From the NCBI GenBank assembly GCA_048884925.1, contig JBHLQK010000014.1, forward strand, positions 1 through 27,203: a DNA stretch of 27,203 nucleotides. Direction: 5' to 3'. The DNA is from SMTZ1-83 sp048884925 (GTDB lineage: Archaea; Asgardarchaeota; Thorarchaeia; Thorarchaeales; Thorarchaeaceae). Below are positions 7,574 through 14,567 of the stretch, piece by piece. How positions within the stretch are numbered: the stretch's first letter is position 1; each line of letters starts with the position of its first letter. The position numbers and the translations under genes are program-made. The notes under the pieces were generated by a model, which made no database searches, had not been told where the DNA came from, and saw nothing but the letters and a program-made list of their open reading frames with translations.

Positions 7574-7881
7574 TCAGTCTTCAGCTCCTTCAGACGCTTC
7601 TCCAGCCACTCCGTCCCGAATTTAGTCGCAGCATCCAGAACCTCATCAAGTTGATGTCCTGTGTCATAGCTTTGTTCCAGATCAAGCTGAACATCAATAC
7701 TGAGCTCTTCATCGAACTCAAGAACGCAACTCACAGAAATCTCCGCTATACTCTTCTTGGGAACCTTCCCGAGTATGAAATTGGTTATCTCATCCTCACA
7801 TTCCTCTGCCAGATTCTCTATCTGCTGGTCATTGAGACTGGGCAATCCAATCTCTGTGGGTGTAGGACTCATGCAATTCAC
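7570..7881 (-). CDS. DUF3194-like archaeal protein
   Basis: A small acidic protein (100-103 residues) in the slot that archaeal genomes usually fill with a DUF3194 member between prefoldin beta and the DHH protein. It has a helical N-terminus (LNDQQIENLAEECEDEITNFIL), a beta segment (KKSIAEISVSCVLEFDEELSIDVQLDLE) and a C-terminal helix (LDEVLDAATKFGTEWLEKRLKEL). That matches the alpha-beta-beta-alpha pattern I recall for the family, but assignment rests mostly on position. The start may be GTG 7881, overlapping the prefoldin stop, or ATG 7872. Both ends overlap neighbours by about 4 bases. Function is unknown in archaea. Confidence 0.75.
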   Translation of the reverse strand: MNCMSPTPTEIGLPSLNDQQIENLAEECEDEITNFILGKVPKKSIAEISVSCVLEFDEELSIDVQLDLEQSYDTGHQLDEVLDAATKFGTEWLEKRLKELKTD

Positions 7882-8240
7882 TGAACCTTTAGGTTTCGTT
7901 TGGAAATATCAAGCTGAATTTTCTTTGTCAGCTGGTCAATCTCTTTCCTATCCTTTTCAGCGCCCTTTGTCTTAGCCTCTAGCCAAATTCTGAGGTCACT
8001 AACTCTGTTCGTCAGCTCTTCCTGAATCTTTGCTTTGTCAACCTGAAACATAATCTGGCCAACAGACTTGTACGTTACCGCATCGTCAGGATGTTTCTTC
8101 AGCTCTTCAAGCGTTACCTCTGATTCTCTTAATTCGTTCTGTCTGGTCTGGATGGCAGCCATTAGCTGTTCAAACTGCCGCCTCATATTTTCAAGCTTCA
8201 TTATCTCATGTTCAAGGTCTGGTGGTATCTGTTGTGCCAT
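7878..8240 (-). CDS. pfdB: Prefoldin subunit beta
   Basis: Prefoldin beta forms, with alpha subunits, the alpha2-beta4 jellyfish-shaped chaperone that passes unfolded proteins to the thermosome. The 120-residue product shows the expected layout: a long N-terminal coiled coil (LEHEIMKLENMRRQFEQLMAAIQTRQNELRE), a beta-hairpin core (AVTYKSVGQIMFQVDKAKI, with the family's Y-K-x-V-G-x-I/L-x-F pattern) and a C-terminal coiled coil. Of two ATGs (8246 and 8240) the second has proper spacing (9 nt) from GGGAG. It overlaps the next gene's start and lies 58 bases after Pcc1. Confidence 0.93.
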   Translation of the reverse strand: MAQQIPPDLEHEIMKLENMRRQFEQLMAAIQTRQNELRESEVTLEELKKHPDDAVTYKSVGQIMFQVDKAKIQEELTNRVSDLRIWLEAKTKGAEKDRKEIDQLTKKIQLDISKRNLKVQ

Positions 8241-8298
8241 CTGCATCTACTCCCTCTGAATGAGAGGTTTACTTCGCCTGCGCCATCTGGTAAGCGAC

Positions 8299-8562
8299 TT
8301 AAGGATTTTGGCCTAGGACTCCATCGATTGTATCAATGCTTGCCGACACCCACGCGATATAGGAGTTCATTGCAGCTCGCAGTGAAGTCAAATCACTAGA
8401 TGAAACCTTGATGATCAGAATAGGCCCGCGTACCGACACCTCAGCGCGTGCTCTATCTGACGGAGCGGAGTCAGTTTCAGGTTCTATTGCAGAGCGAATC
8501 ATTTCAGCTAGTTCCTCAGACTCCAAGGGAATTTCAATGACAGCCTGTCCGTGCTCTATCAA
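8299..8562 (-). CDS. pcc1: KEOPS complex subunit Pcc1
   Basis: Pcc1 is the dimerisation subunit of KEOPS, which makes the universal t6A37 modification in ANN-decoding tRNAs. The 87-residue protein has the right size and pattern: a first strand (HGQAVIEIPLESEELAEMIRSAIEPE), then RARAEVSVRGPILIIKVSSSDLTSLRAAMNSYIAWVSASID, where the D-x-x-x-L-R-A-x-x-N-S-Y segment is characteristic. Translation begins at TTG 8562, eight bases after GGAGG and overlapping the Brix stop in TTGA. In archaea it is regularly found beside prefoldin beta and the Brix protein, as here. Kae1, Bud32 and Cgi121 are not in the window. Confidence 0.88.
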   Translation of the reverse strand: MIEHGQAVIEIPLESEELAEMIRSAIEPETDSAPSDRARAEVSVRGPILIIKVSSSDLTSLRAAMNSYIAWVSASIDTIDGVLGQNP

Positions 8563-9122
8563 GAAGACACCCTCCGCAACTCAGAAACCCGAATACGTGG
8601 ACCTATCTCTGACCCATTGCATGCATGATAGCATGTCCAGAGGAGTTTGCCGCCATGAAGATCGGTCACTCGTATCTCAGCCATGCCATTTCCATCTTCA
8701 CCTAGATTGACTGGGTGTGGTTCGTCTTTCACATCAGCGCTCAATATTGATGCAAGAATGGATGCGAGTTCTCGGGCAACTAATGAGCAGTTCTTTTCGA
8801 CGGTCACTCCGTAGACAGAGTGTATTCTTGGTCCTTTATTGTCTGAAACCTCTCTTCTAAGTGTCGCGCTCTCGATTCTGAGCTCAAAGACATCATCATC
8901 TGTCGGATAGAGAAACGTGATAGTCCTTGGATTGCCCTTCCAAATCGAAATGACCAATGCAATCTTAGCACCGGATTGTAATAGTCTTGACCGCAGCTCC
9001 TCAAGGTTCATTCCGCCTCGGTTGAACCTCTCGGTACCGGGTAGAATTGACCAGAGGTCTCGTACAAAAGAACGAACTCGGTTTGATGTTTTTCGAGAGG
9101 TGGTGATCAGTGCCTGGGGCAA
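8559..9122 (-). CDS. Brix-domain rRNA maturation protein (Imp4/Rpf-like)
   Basis: A 187-residue single Brix domain. It opens with the family hallmark ALITTSRKTSNRVRSFVRDLWSILPGTERFNRGGMNLEEL, in which the S/T-R-K-x-S-x-R-x-R-x-F pattern and the N-R-G motif are typical. A central beta-rich part follows (KIALVISIWKGNPRTITFLYP and GPRIHSVYGVTVE). Eukaryotic relatives (Imp4, Rpf1, Rpf2, Ssf1, Brx1) act in pre-rRNA processing, and the archaeal single-domain form is thought to assist rRNA folding. The start is TTG 9122 with only a weak GTGA upstream; CTG 9110 is an alternative just before ITTSRK. The gene lies 24 bases downstream of L37Ae and overlaps Pcc1. Confidence 0.88.
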   Translation of the reverse strand: MPQALITTSRKTSNRVRSFVRDLWSILPGTERFNRGGMNLEELRSRLLQSGAKIALVISIWKGNPRTITFLYPTDDDVFELRIESATLRREVSDNKGPRIHSVYGVTVEKNCSLVARELASILASILSADVKDEPHPVNLGEDGNGMAEIRVTDLHGGKLLWTCYHACNGSEIGPRIRVSELRRVSS

Positions 9123-9146
9123 TGCGTTTCACTGCCCTTCATTCGT

Positions 9147-9554
9147 TCAATCATTACCCTCAGGTTCCTCATCAGGAACATCTGAGTCCTCATTAGTAGT
9201 GACCGCTACGAGCGCCTCCTCCTCAATATTCGGGAGGAACTCAGAAGGATCAACAGCTTCATCTTCATCTCTCAGCGCAAGAAAGTCACCTGAAACTCTC
9301 TGTGCAATTGCACGTTTTGCAGCCTTGCCAGCATCAGTAAATGGGACATATGCACCACCAGCAAAGCTCAGACCACACTTCTTGCAGTTCCAAAGACCAA
9401 CAGCCTCCCTAGTTAGTGCTCTTGTGGCACAGGACGGACAACGTTGTGGATCCGCACGACGCCTTTCAATATCAAGTACTCTGCGTCGTAGCTTTGCACC
9501 GTACCTGGCACCGAACCTTCCAGTGCTGCCAACTTTCTTTGTCTTTCTTCCCAA
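9147..9554 (-). CDS. rpl37ae: Large-subunit ribosomal protein L37Ae (eL43) with acidic C-terminal extension
   Basis: A zinc-ribbon ribosomal protein. Residues 1-88 carry the family sequence GRKTKKVGSTGRFGARYGAKLRRRV, zinc cysteines C39-x2-C42 and C57-x2-C60, and SFAGGAYVPFTDAGKAAKR. Archaeal members normally end near residue 85-95. This one continues about 45 residues with a strongly acidic tail (RDEDEAVDPSEF, EDSDVPDEEPEGND). The start is TTG 9554, nine bases after AGGAG, with no better in-frame codon. It lies 145 bases from the rrp42 stop, past a terminator-like hairpin, and may open a second transcription unit running through Brix, Pcc1, prefoldin, the DUF3194-like gene and DHH. Confidence 0.95.
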   Translation of the reverse strand: MGRKTKKVGSTGRFGARYGAKLRRRVLDIERRRADPQRCPSCATRALTREAVGLWNCKKCGLSFAGGAYVPFTDAGKAAKRAIAQRVSGDFLALRDEDEAVDPSEFLPNIEEEALVAVTTNEDSDVPDEEPEGND

Positions 9555-9658
9555 ACCGGTAATCTCCTTGTGGGATCATATGGAGCGTTTAATCTTGGCG
9601 CTCTGAGTCTATCAGTCGCCCACCGATTTCGCTTATTAGCATATCTATCGGTGAAGAT

Positions 9659-9690
9659 AAAAAAACGTGTCCCGGACTGACCAAGACACG
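9659..9690 (-). terminator. Hairpin plus T7 terminator after rrp42
   Basis: On the minus strand, CGTGTC (9690-9685) and GACACG (9671-9666) form a perfect 6-bp stem with a 13-base loop. Seven T residues follow at once (9665-9659). It lies ten bases past the rrp42 stop, inside the conserved cluster. Archaeal termination relies mainly on T-tracts, so the T7 run alone could end or attenuate transcription. This suggests the proteasome-exosome genes and the L37Ae-to-DHH genes are at least partly separate units. Confidence 0.6.
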
Positions 9691-9699
9691 CCTTATTGC

Positions 9700-10527
9700 C
9701 TAATCTGCATTCTTCATGGTACTGGTGATGAGCTCCCGAATCTCTTTTGATCTGTCAAGAGCCATTCCCATCGCCTGGTCAACCATCTCCAGAGACATAG
9801 GACCAGCTCCACCACCCTTCTGCATGGCAGTGAAATTGTCATTCTTGTCTACAGCCATGGTCAAACGACAGTCCATGACCATTGCCTCTTTGAGCACCGG
9901 ATCAATGACAAGGTGGTTTCCAATCTTAGCAACAGTATGCTCTATAGCCATATTCTGAAGGGGTAGAGTGAGCTCCTTGCCTGTAGCAACCTCCTCACCA
10001 GCCTTCAACTTGATCTCTGGAAACTTGGTTCCAAGTAATGCTGCATTGACAGCTATTGAGGATGCATCAATTAGGTTGCCATCATATTCCAGTGTATAGA
10101 CATCTGCAAAGACCATATAGACCAGTTTGCCTGGCTCAATGCATAATGCCTTGGCATCCATGGTTTCAGACTCACGGACTCCTCTGTCAACAATTCTGGC
10201 CAGTTCTATAGCTGGCTCCTTTGGAGGACCCAACTCGAATAGAGGAGATGCCATAGGCGCCATCTCAGCAGTGACCATAACAACGCCTTCATCAGGGGTG
10301 TCTGGGTAGGGTGGTCCTGTAAGTACCTTCACACCAGCAACAACAGAAGTATCACCCAGGCGAACAATCGCAGAACCTTCTGCCTTGGCAGCCACAGGAC
10401 TGGGCTCAATGGTAATCTCTCTATACTCATCAAAGGCTCGTCCATCAACCCTCTCACCCTTACTCAAGAGGTCTGCAACGAAGCCCCTATCAATGTGACT
10501 GATAATCTCCGAACTAAAGTCAGTCAT
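9700..10527 (-). CDS. rrp42: Exosome complex protein Rrp42
   Basis: The non-catalytic RNase PH-like subunit that alternates with Rrp41 in the hexameric ring of the archaeal exosome. It is about 275 residues with the RNase PH fold markers RVDGRAFDEYREI, VRLGDTSVVAGVKV, PDTPDEGVVMVTAEM and NLIDASSIAVNAAL. The acidic catalytic pair of Rrp41 (D-x5-D) is replaced by HLVIDPVLKEAMVMDCRLTM, as expected of Rrp42. Two ATGs lie near the start; ATG 10527 has a good GGAGG nine bases upstream and begins one base after the Rrp41 stop, so it is preferred over 10536. A terminator hairpin follows. Confidence 0.95.
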   Translation of the reverse strand: MTDFSSEIISHIDRGFVADLLSKGERVDGRAFDEYREITIEPSPVAAKAEGSAIVRLGDTSVVAGVKVLTGPPYPDTPDEGVVMVTAEMAPMASPLFELGPPKEPAIELARIVDRGVRESETMDAKALCIEPGKLVYMVFADVYTLEYDGNLIDASSIAVNAALLGTKFPEIKLKAGEEVATGKELTLPLQNMAIEHTVAKIGNHLVIDPVLKEAMVMDCRLTMAVDKNDNFTAMQKGGGAGPMSLEMVDQAMGMALDRSKEIRELITSTMKNAD

Positions 10528-10528
10528 T

Positions 10529-11347
10529 CTACTCATCCTCCATTATATCGGCTTCGCCGAGATCAGTTTCAAGGTCATCGTCATAATCATCCATCTCTTC
10601 GTCATCATCTTCGCCCTCAGGTGCCTTCTTTGAGTAGGATCGCTTCAGAGCGTCTTTCTGCAGTTCATGCAGATATTTGCAGGCATTGATTCCCATTTGC
10701 ATTGCCTCCATGAGTTCCTCACGTGTGAAGGAACCATCCTGCTGAAGCAGAGTCAGTTCATTTGTGCCAGGAAGAATAGCTAGTGGAACATCGCCTTGAC
10801 CGTATTTGTCCTCTTCATCACCTAGGTCAACAATAAGTGTGCCTTCCGCTTTTCCAACAGCAACAGAGGGTACAAGCGATCTCATTGGGATTCCAGCATC
10901 CGCTAACGCAAGTGAGGCTGCGTTTATAGCGGCACATCTAGTACCACCATCAGCTTGGATGACCTGTATGAATACATCGATCACAGCTTTTGGATACTGT
11001 TCCAAGAACAGCACTGGTTGTAGCGCATTGGCAATGACCATAGATATCTCCCGCTCTCGACGAGATGGTGCAGGTCTCTTCCTGTCAGGAACGGAGAACG
11101 TAGCCATCCTGTAGACAACTCTGAGAAATGCTCGGTCATTCAGTGTTAAATGCCTGGGATGCAGCTCACGCGGCCCATAAACTGCGGCCAAGATGTATGT
11201 CTTGCCCTGCCTAATAGATGCTGAACCGTCGGCTGTCTTGAGCACTCCGACCTCCATCTGTACTGGCCTTAGCTCGTCAATCCTTCTTCCATCAAATCGT
11301 AGGCCCTCAGCGTTTAGCAAAGAGTCGGGTTTAACTTCGGGACTCAT
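10529..11347 (-). CDS. rrp41: Exosome complex exonuclease Rrp41, with acidic tail
   Basis: The catalytic phosphorolytic 3'-5' exoribonuclease of the archaeal exosome. In 272 residues it shows RFDGRRIDELRPV, GSASIRQGKTYILAAVYGP, basic RNA-contact residues in the DRKRPAPSRRERE stretch (about 88-100), GGTRCAAINAASLALADAGI and the catalytic acids D180 and D186 in VDLGDEEDKYGQGDVPLAI. This matches the D182/D188 pair of the Sulfolobus enzyme. Residues about 244-272 are a mostly acidic tail (GEDDDEEMDDYDDD) beyond the usual family end. The ATG overlaps the Rrp4 stop (TAATG), implying translational coupling and matched subunit synthesis. Confidence 0.96.
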   Translation of the reverse strand: MSPEVKPDSLLNAEGLRFDGRRIDELRPVQMEVGVLKTADGSASIRQGKTYILAAVYGPRELHPRHLTLNDRAFLRVVYRMATFSVPDRKRPAPSRREREISMVIANALQPVLFLEQYPKAVIDVFIQVIQADGGTRCAAINAASLALADAGIPMRSLVPSVAVGKAEGTLIVDLGDEEDKYGQGDVPLAILPGTNELTLLQQDGSFTREELMEAMQMGINACKYLHELQKDALKRSYSKKAPEGEDDDEEMDDYDDDLETDLGEADIMEDE

Positions 11348-12282
11348 TATTCACTCACTTCCTCCTTTGTTTCTGTTTCTTCAGACTCAGTTTCTTCTTC
11401 TATGGCGTCTTCAGGTGAGTCATCCTTGATCTCATCGACTGCTTCAGTCTTAGGGGATTTTTCGGGTTTCACGGGCTCCTCACCTTCAGCCGTGTCCTCA
11501 TCTTCTACTAATTCAACAGGCTCAGCAATATCTTCAGATTCCTTGGAATCCTCAATATCTGTCGGTTCCTCGAACATATCTTCGGACAGCTCTTCACCAT
11601 GAATATTCGCCATCTCTTCTTCAAGCATCGTTTTCACACGGTCTGTGAGCTTTGATGTGTGTGCCTGAGCTTCAATCATTTTGAACGCCTTTATTGCTAG
11701 GCGCATGACCTCTGTGTTGGAAGCTCTAATCCAAATCCGACCGTTTTGACCAACTATTGTTTGGATTCGAAGAATATCCTGAATCATATTGATCATTGAT
11801 CCTCGCCTTCCAATCACACGCGGAATCTTTGCCGGACTGATTTCAAGAATCATGCCGGAATCCAGACGCCGTAGACCTCTACCCTTCATTCCAAGAAAAG
11901 GTCCGGTCACCCTGTCAAATGCGATTACTTCAGCGGCAATAACATCACCTATGTCCATGTATCTGCTGATATCATCATCATATGGCCTTCGTAGTGCATT
12001 GTTTGCATGAAGCGATGCCAGATATGGCCCTCCGATGTCCACCTTCCAATTATTCCCCGCCACCATTGTGATAGTTCCGAGGACTAGGTCACCCTCTCGA
12101 GGAATGTAAACCCCCTCAAGTGCAACCACTTTCACAGTATTGCCACGCAGTTCAGCGAGGCCTACCAATGCGGAGTATATTCTCTCTCCGTCATCATAGG
12201 TCCCAAAAGAGGCACGATATCTGCCCTCAGCCAGTAATTGTCCTGGGACCACTACTTCTCGTTTTTGAAAGTATATTGCCAA
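11347..12282 (-). CDS. rrp4: Exosome complex RNA-binding protein Rrp4, with long acidic tail
   Basis: The cap subunit that sits on the Rrp41/42 ring and guides RNA into its pore. It has an N-terminal domain (REVVVPGQLLAEGRYRASFG), an S1 domain (about residues 63-135, with GDLVLGTITMVAGNNWKVDIGG) and a KH domain whose GRRG loop is at 158-161 (IPRVIGRRGSMINMI). The known fold ends near residue 225. Here about 85 more residues follow, almost all E, D, S, T, P and K, so 311 residues replace the usual 230-250. The start is TTG 12282 behind GAGGG at 6-base spacing. The first two domains and the cluster position make the call secure. Confidence 0.95.
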   Translation of the reverse strand: MAIYFQKREVVVPGQLLAEGRYRASFGTYDDGERIYSALVGLAELRGNTVKVVALEGVYIPREGDLVLGTITMVAGNNWKVDIGGPYLASLHANNALRRPYDDDISRYMDIGDVIAAEVIAFDRVTGPFLGMKGRGLRRLDSGMILEISPAKIPRVIGRRGSMINMIQDILRIQTIVGQNGRIWIRASNTEVMRLAIKAFKMIEAQAHTSKLTDRVKTMLEEEMANIHGEELSEDMFEEPTDIEDSKESEDIAEPVELVEDEDTAEGEEPVKPEKSPKTEAVDEIKDDSPEDAIEEETESEETETKEEVSE

Positions 12283-12333
12283 TGTATTCCCTCATTTCAA
12301 ATTATTATCATCAATTTGTACTATGTATCGCCG

Positions 12334-13056
12334 TTATCGAACGGTCTCTATCTTTACTTGTCCTTTACAGAGCTTGTTCAGGTCATCATAAAGCTCCTGA
12401 CGTTTCGAGGCAGGAATTTCAACCAGTCCAGACCACTCTCCATTCTGGGCCCATGCCTCGGACTTGATTAGCCCAGCCTTAGCAACCACGTTGTAGCCTT
12501 TGCCTGAGAATGCTGCAGGAAGTGTAATCTGAAGCTTAACACTCTCAAATGAGATTGGGATTATCACCAAGAGTGCTTTTACAATTCCAGGAATCTGTTC
12601 ATCGGCACTTATGAAGGGGTCAACGCGTACTTTTGCTTCCTCCATAGCCTGTCTGATTCGATCAGGAGGATGTGGATGGCCTGTCTGTGGATTCATCGAG
12701 CGCTTCGAGATGCTCTCGATTATTCTTTCAGTCTTCTCCTTCACGAGTTGATTACGCTGTTCATGAGTCAGTCTGAACTCTCCATTCTTGAGTATCTGAG
12801 ATGCAATCTGAAATACATCGGAGGTTCCAAACTCTTCTTCTGCAAGTTCATCAGATGCACGCTCACCCCTCTTGGCATCTTCGTAGAGGTCAAAGCTCTT
12901 CAGGATGTCTTGAACCGGGATATCAGCACCTCTTCTATACTCAAAGGCCAGATCTGGGTCAACGAAGAGCTCGAATCTTAAGTGGCCCTTTTGGATAGCA
13001 ATAACAACAGCATCAAGGTCAAGCCACTTTTCACCCGATTTCTTCCCTGAACCCAT
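12334..13056 (-). CDS. sdo1: SBDS/Sdo1 ribosome maturation protein
   Basis: The archaeal homologue of the Shwachman-Bodian-Diamond protein, which with an EF-2-like GTPase releases the anti-association factor aIF6 from new 60S-type subunits. The 240-residue product has the N-terminal FYSH domain (residues 10-95, with YRRGADIPVQDILKSFDLYEDAKRG), a central helical domain containing LTHEQRNQLVKEK and SKRSMNPQTGHPHPPDRIRQAMEEA (a very conserved stretch), and a C-terminal ferredoxin-like domain. TTG 13059 and ATG 13056 are adjacent; the ATG is preferred. It is 15-18 bases downstream of the proteasome gene and 51 bases before rrp4. Confidence 0.95.
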   Translation of the reverse strand: MGSGKKSGEKWLDLDAVVIAIQKGHLRFELFVDPDLAFEYRRGADIPVQDILKSFDLYEDAKRGERASDELAEEEFGTSDVFQIASQILKNGEFRLTHEQRNQLVKEKTERIIESISKRSMNPQTGHPHPPDRIRQAMEEAKVRVDPFISADEQIPGIVKALLVIIPISFESVKLQITLPAAFSGKGYNVVAKAGLIKSEAWAQNGEWSGLVEIPASKRQELYDDLNKLCKGQVKIETVR

Positions 13057-13073
13057 CAACCGTCATTCCACTC

Positions 13074-13814
13074 CTAATCATTCTTCTTAGTCTTGGCGGG
13101 ATTCAAAATGGCCTTTGTTTCCGATCTGCTGAGCTTTTCGAATTTGCGTGTGCTCACTGGAATCTTGGCAATCTCAACATTATCAGCAGAGAGATCTGTT
13201 TCTGTGGCCTGACGAAGTGCTTCAAGGGCAAGTTGAATGGCTTGATTAAGAGTCTGTTTCTTGCTCAGATCGTACTTGCTTTCTAGGTATTCGCCTGCCC
13301 TAGCACTCCCTCGACCGATCACTACTGCCAAGTAGCCCCAATAGGTACCCACCGGATCAGTCACGAAAAGGCGTGGCGTATCATCATAATCTGTTGAGCC
13401 AATGATCATAGCAACACCATAAGGTCTTGCTCCACCCCCTTGAGTAAACTGAGCCTTTACGTCACAGATATGCTCAGCCAGCACTTCTCCAGGAATTGGC
13501 TCCTCGTAGGTCAGCCAATATGACTGAGCTTTAATTCTGGCCTCCTGAATCAGCTTCCGAGCATCTGCCATCAGACCAGATGTGGCTACCCCAATGTGTT
13601 CATCAATCTTAGAGAGTTTCTCTATGCTGTCTGGCTCCTGAAGGGGCTTGATGTTCTTTTCAGCGAGTAGTATAATTCCTTCATTCACAAGGATTCCAAT
13701 GGATGTGGCTCCTTGCTCGACTGCTTTCTTGGCATATTCTGCCGCGAAAATTCGTCCTTCAGGGCTGAAAATGCTTGTAGACATATCATACCCCGCACCA
13801 GATATTCCAAACAC
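13074..13814 (-). CDS. psmA: Proteasome subunit alpha
   Basis: Forms the outer rings of the 20S proteasome, gating entry to the beta-ring chamber. The alpha signature is near the N-terminus: YDMSTSIFSPEGRIFAAEYAKKAVEQGATSIGI, with SPEGR and EYA-KAV the conserved helix H0 elements. The rest has the Ntn-hydrolase core (YGVAMIIGSTDYDDTPRLFVTDPVGTYWGYLAVVIGRGS). The frame is open to a TTG at 13829, but GGAGG lies eight bases before GTG 13814. That start gives 246 residues and a normal gate-length N-terminus, so it is chosen. It leads the exosome cluster, and about 200 gene-free bases precede it. The beta subunit is not in the window. Confidence 0.95.
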   Translation of the reverse strand: MFGISGAGYDMSTSIFSPEGRIFAAEYAKKAVEQGATSIGILVNEGIILLAEKNIKPLQEPDSIEKLSKIDEHIGVATSGLMADARKLIQEARIKAQSYWLTYEEPIPGEVLAEHICDVKAQFTQGGGARPYGVAMIIGSTDYDDTPRLFVTDPVGTYWGYLAVVIGRGSARAGEYLESKYDLSKKQTLNQAIQLALEALRQATETDLSADNVEIAKIPVSTRKFEKLSRSETKAILNPAKTKKND

Positions 13815-14018
13815 GGTGTTTTCCTCCAAGTAGTCAACCTGTATCTATCCGGAAGCCAGAGCCTCACAGTGGGCAACGCCTGGCAATTCCGACTAGTTAC
13901 TGTCAAACTCCTTTGCTTTGCCAGCCCTCGGCATATTATTGCATTTTAGGCTCAGCTGGCCTTCGTTGACCTAGACTCATAAAGCTTCTGGTGTGCATGT
14001 GGCGGCTTTTGTGCCAGA

Positions 14019-14417
14019 TTATTCTTGAAGCATGTAGAGATACACTATAAATGCCAAAGAAAGCAGCAGCGTCACTATGGCCACTCCAGACTCGAACATC
14101 AGGAATGTCATCACAAAGGTTACGATGAGAAGGAGAATTATCTCTAACCAGCCTGCACGAATCTGAGTCAGGAATAAGCGGATATTAATGACTGTAATTG
14201 TAAGAAAGATGAAGACACCAGACATGACAAGTATCTCGATTATCAGAACGAGAAATGGATTCATATCATTGAGTGCGCCGACTGGACTTGTGCCAATAAC
14301 CTCTGGAGCAGACCAGGCCCAGAATGCTAATGCTAGACTCAACAGAACCACTGTAAGAATAACAGTAATGATAGTAGACCGTATTATTTCACTTCGTTCG
14401 GGGATGTCGTCACTCAA
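14019..14417 (-). CDS. Small four-helix membrane protein, unknown
   Basis: A 132-residue integral membrane protein I do not recognise. A short charged N-terminus (SDDIPERSEIIRS) is followed by about four hydrophobic segments near residues 15-37, 54-78, 90-110 and 112-130. The extracytoplasmic loop after the first holds proline and glycine. There are no charged residues in the helices and no catalytic motif. The start is TTG 14417 with GTGAG a few bases upstream. It is divergent from the MFS gene, with 150 bases between them, and lies about 200 bases downstream of nothing obviously related. Function unknown. Confidence 0.6.
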   Translation of the reverse strand: MSDDIPERSEIIRSTIITVILTVVLLSLALAFWAWSAPEVIGTSPVGALNDMNPFLVLIIEILVMSGVFIFLTITVINIRLFLTQIRAGWLEIILLLIVTFVMTFLMFESGVAIVTLLLSLAFIVYLYMLQE

Positions 14418-14567
14418 TGTCTCTCACACCGGCCTTGGAATCCGAGATGTTTGCGTGTCACACTTAAAGATACCGACCGATTCAAGGTTGTTCCAGGCCC
14501 GCAAGTCGAGAAATTTGGCATCACATATTAGGAGGAAGCTTATCAAAGACGAAACGGAGTCATACGC

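Noticed and set aside
8917..9606. 229-codon plus-strand frame opposite L37Ae and Brix
   Set aside because: It is serine-rich antisense shadow of two genes with unmistakable family motifs on the other strand.
13685..13906. Alternative minus-strand frame across the psmA start
   Set aside because: It is out of frame with the conserved alpha-subunit signature and has no protein-like features.
13815..14018. Possible tRNA or small RNA in the gap upstream of psmA
   Set aside because: I could find no B-box-like sequence or cloverleaf arms and no convincing stem-loop; it is probably the psmA promoter region, though no strong TATA box is evident.
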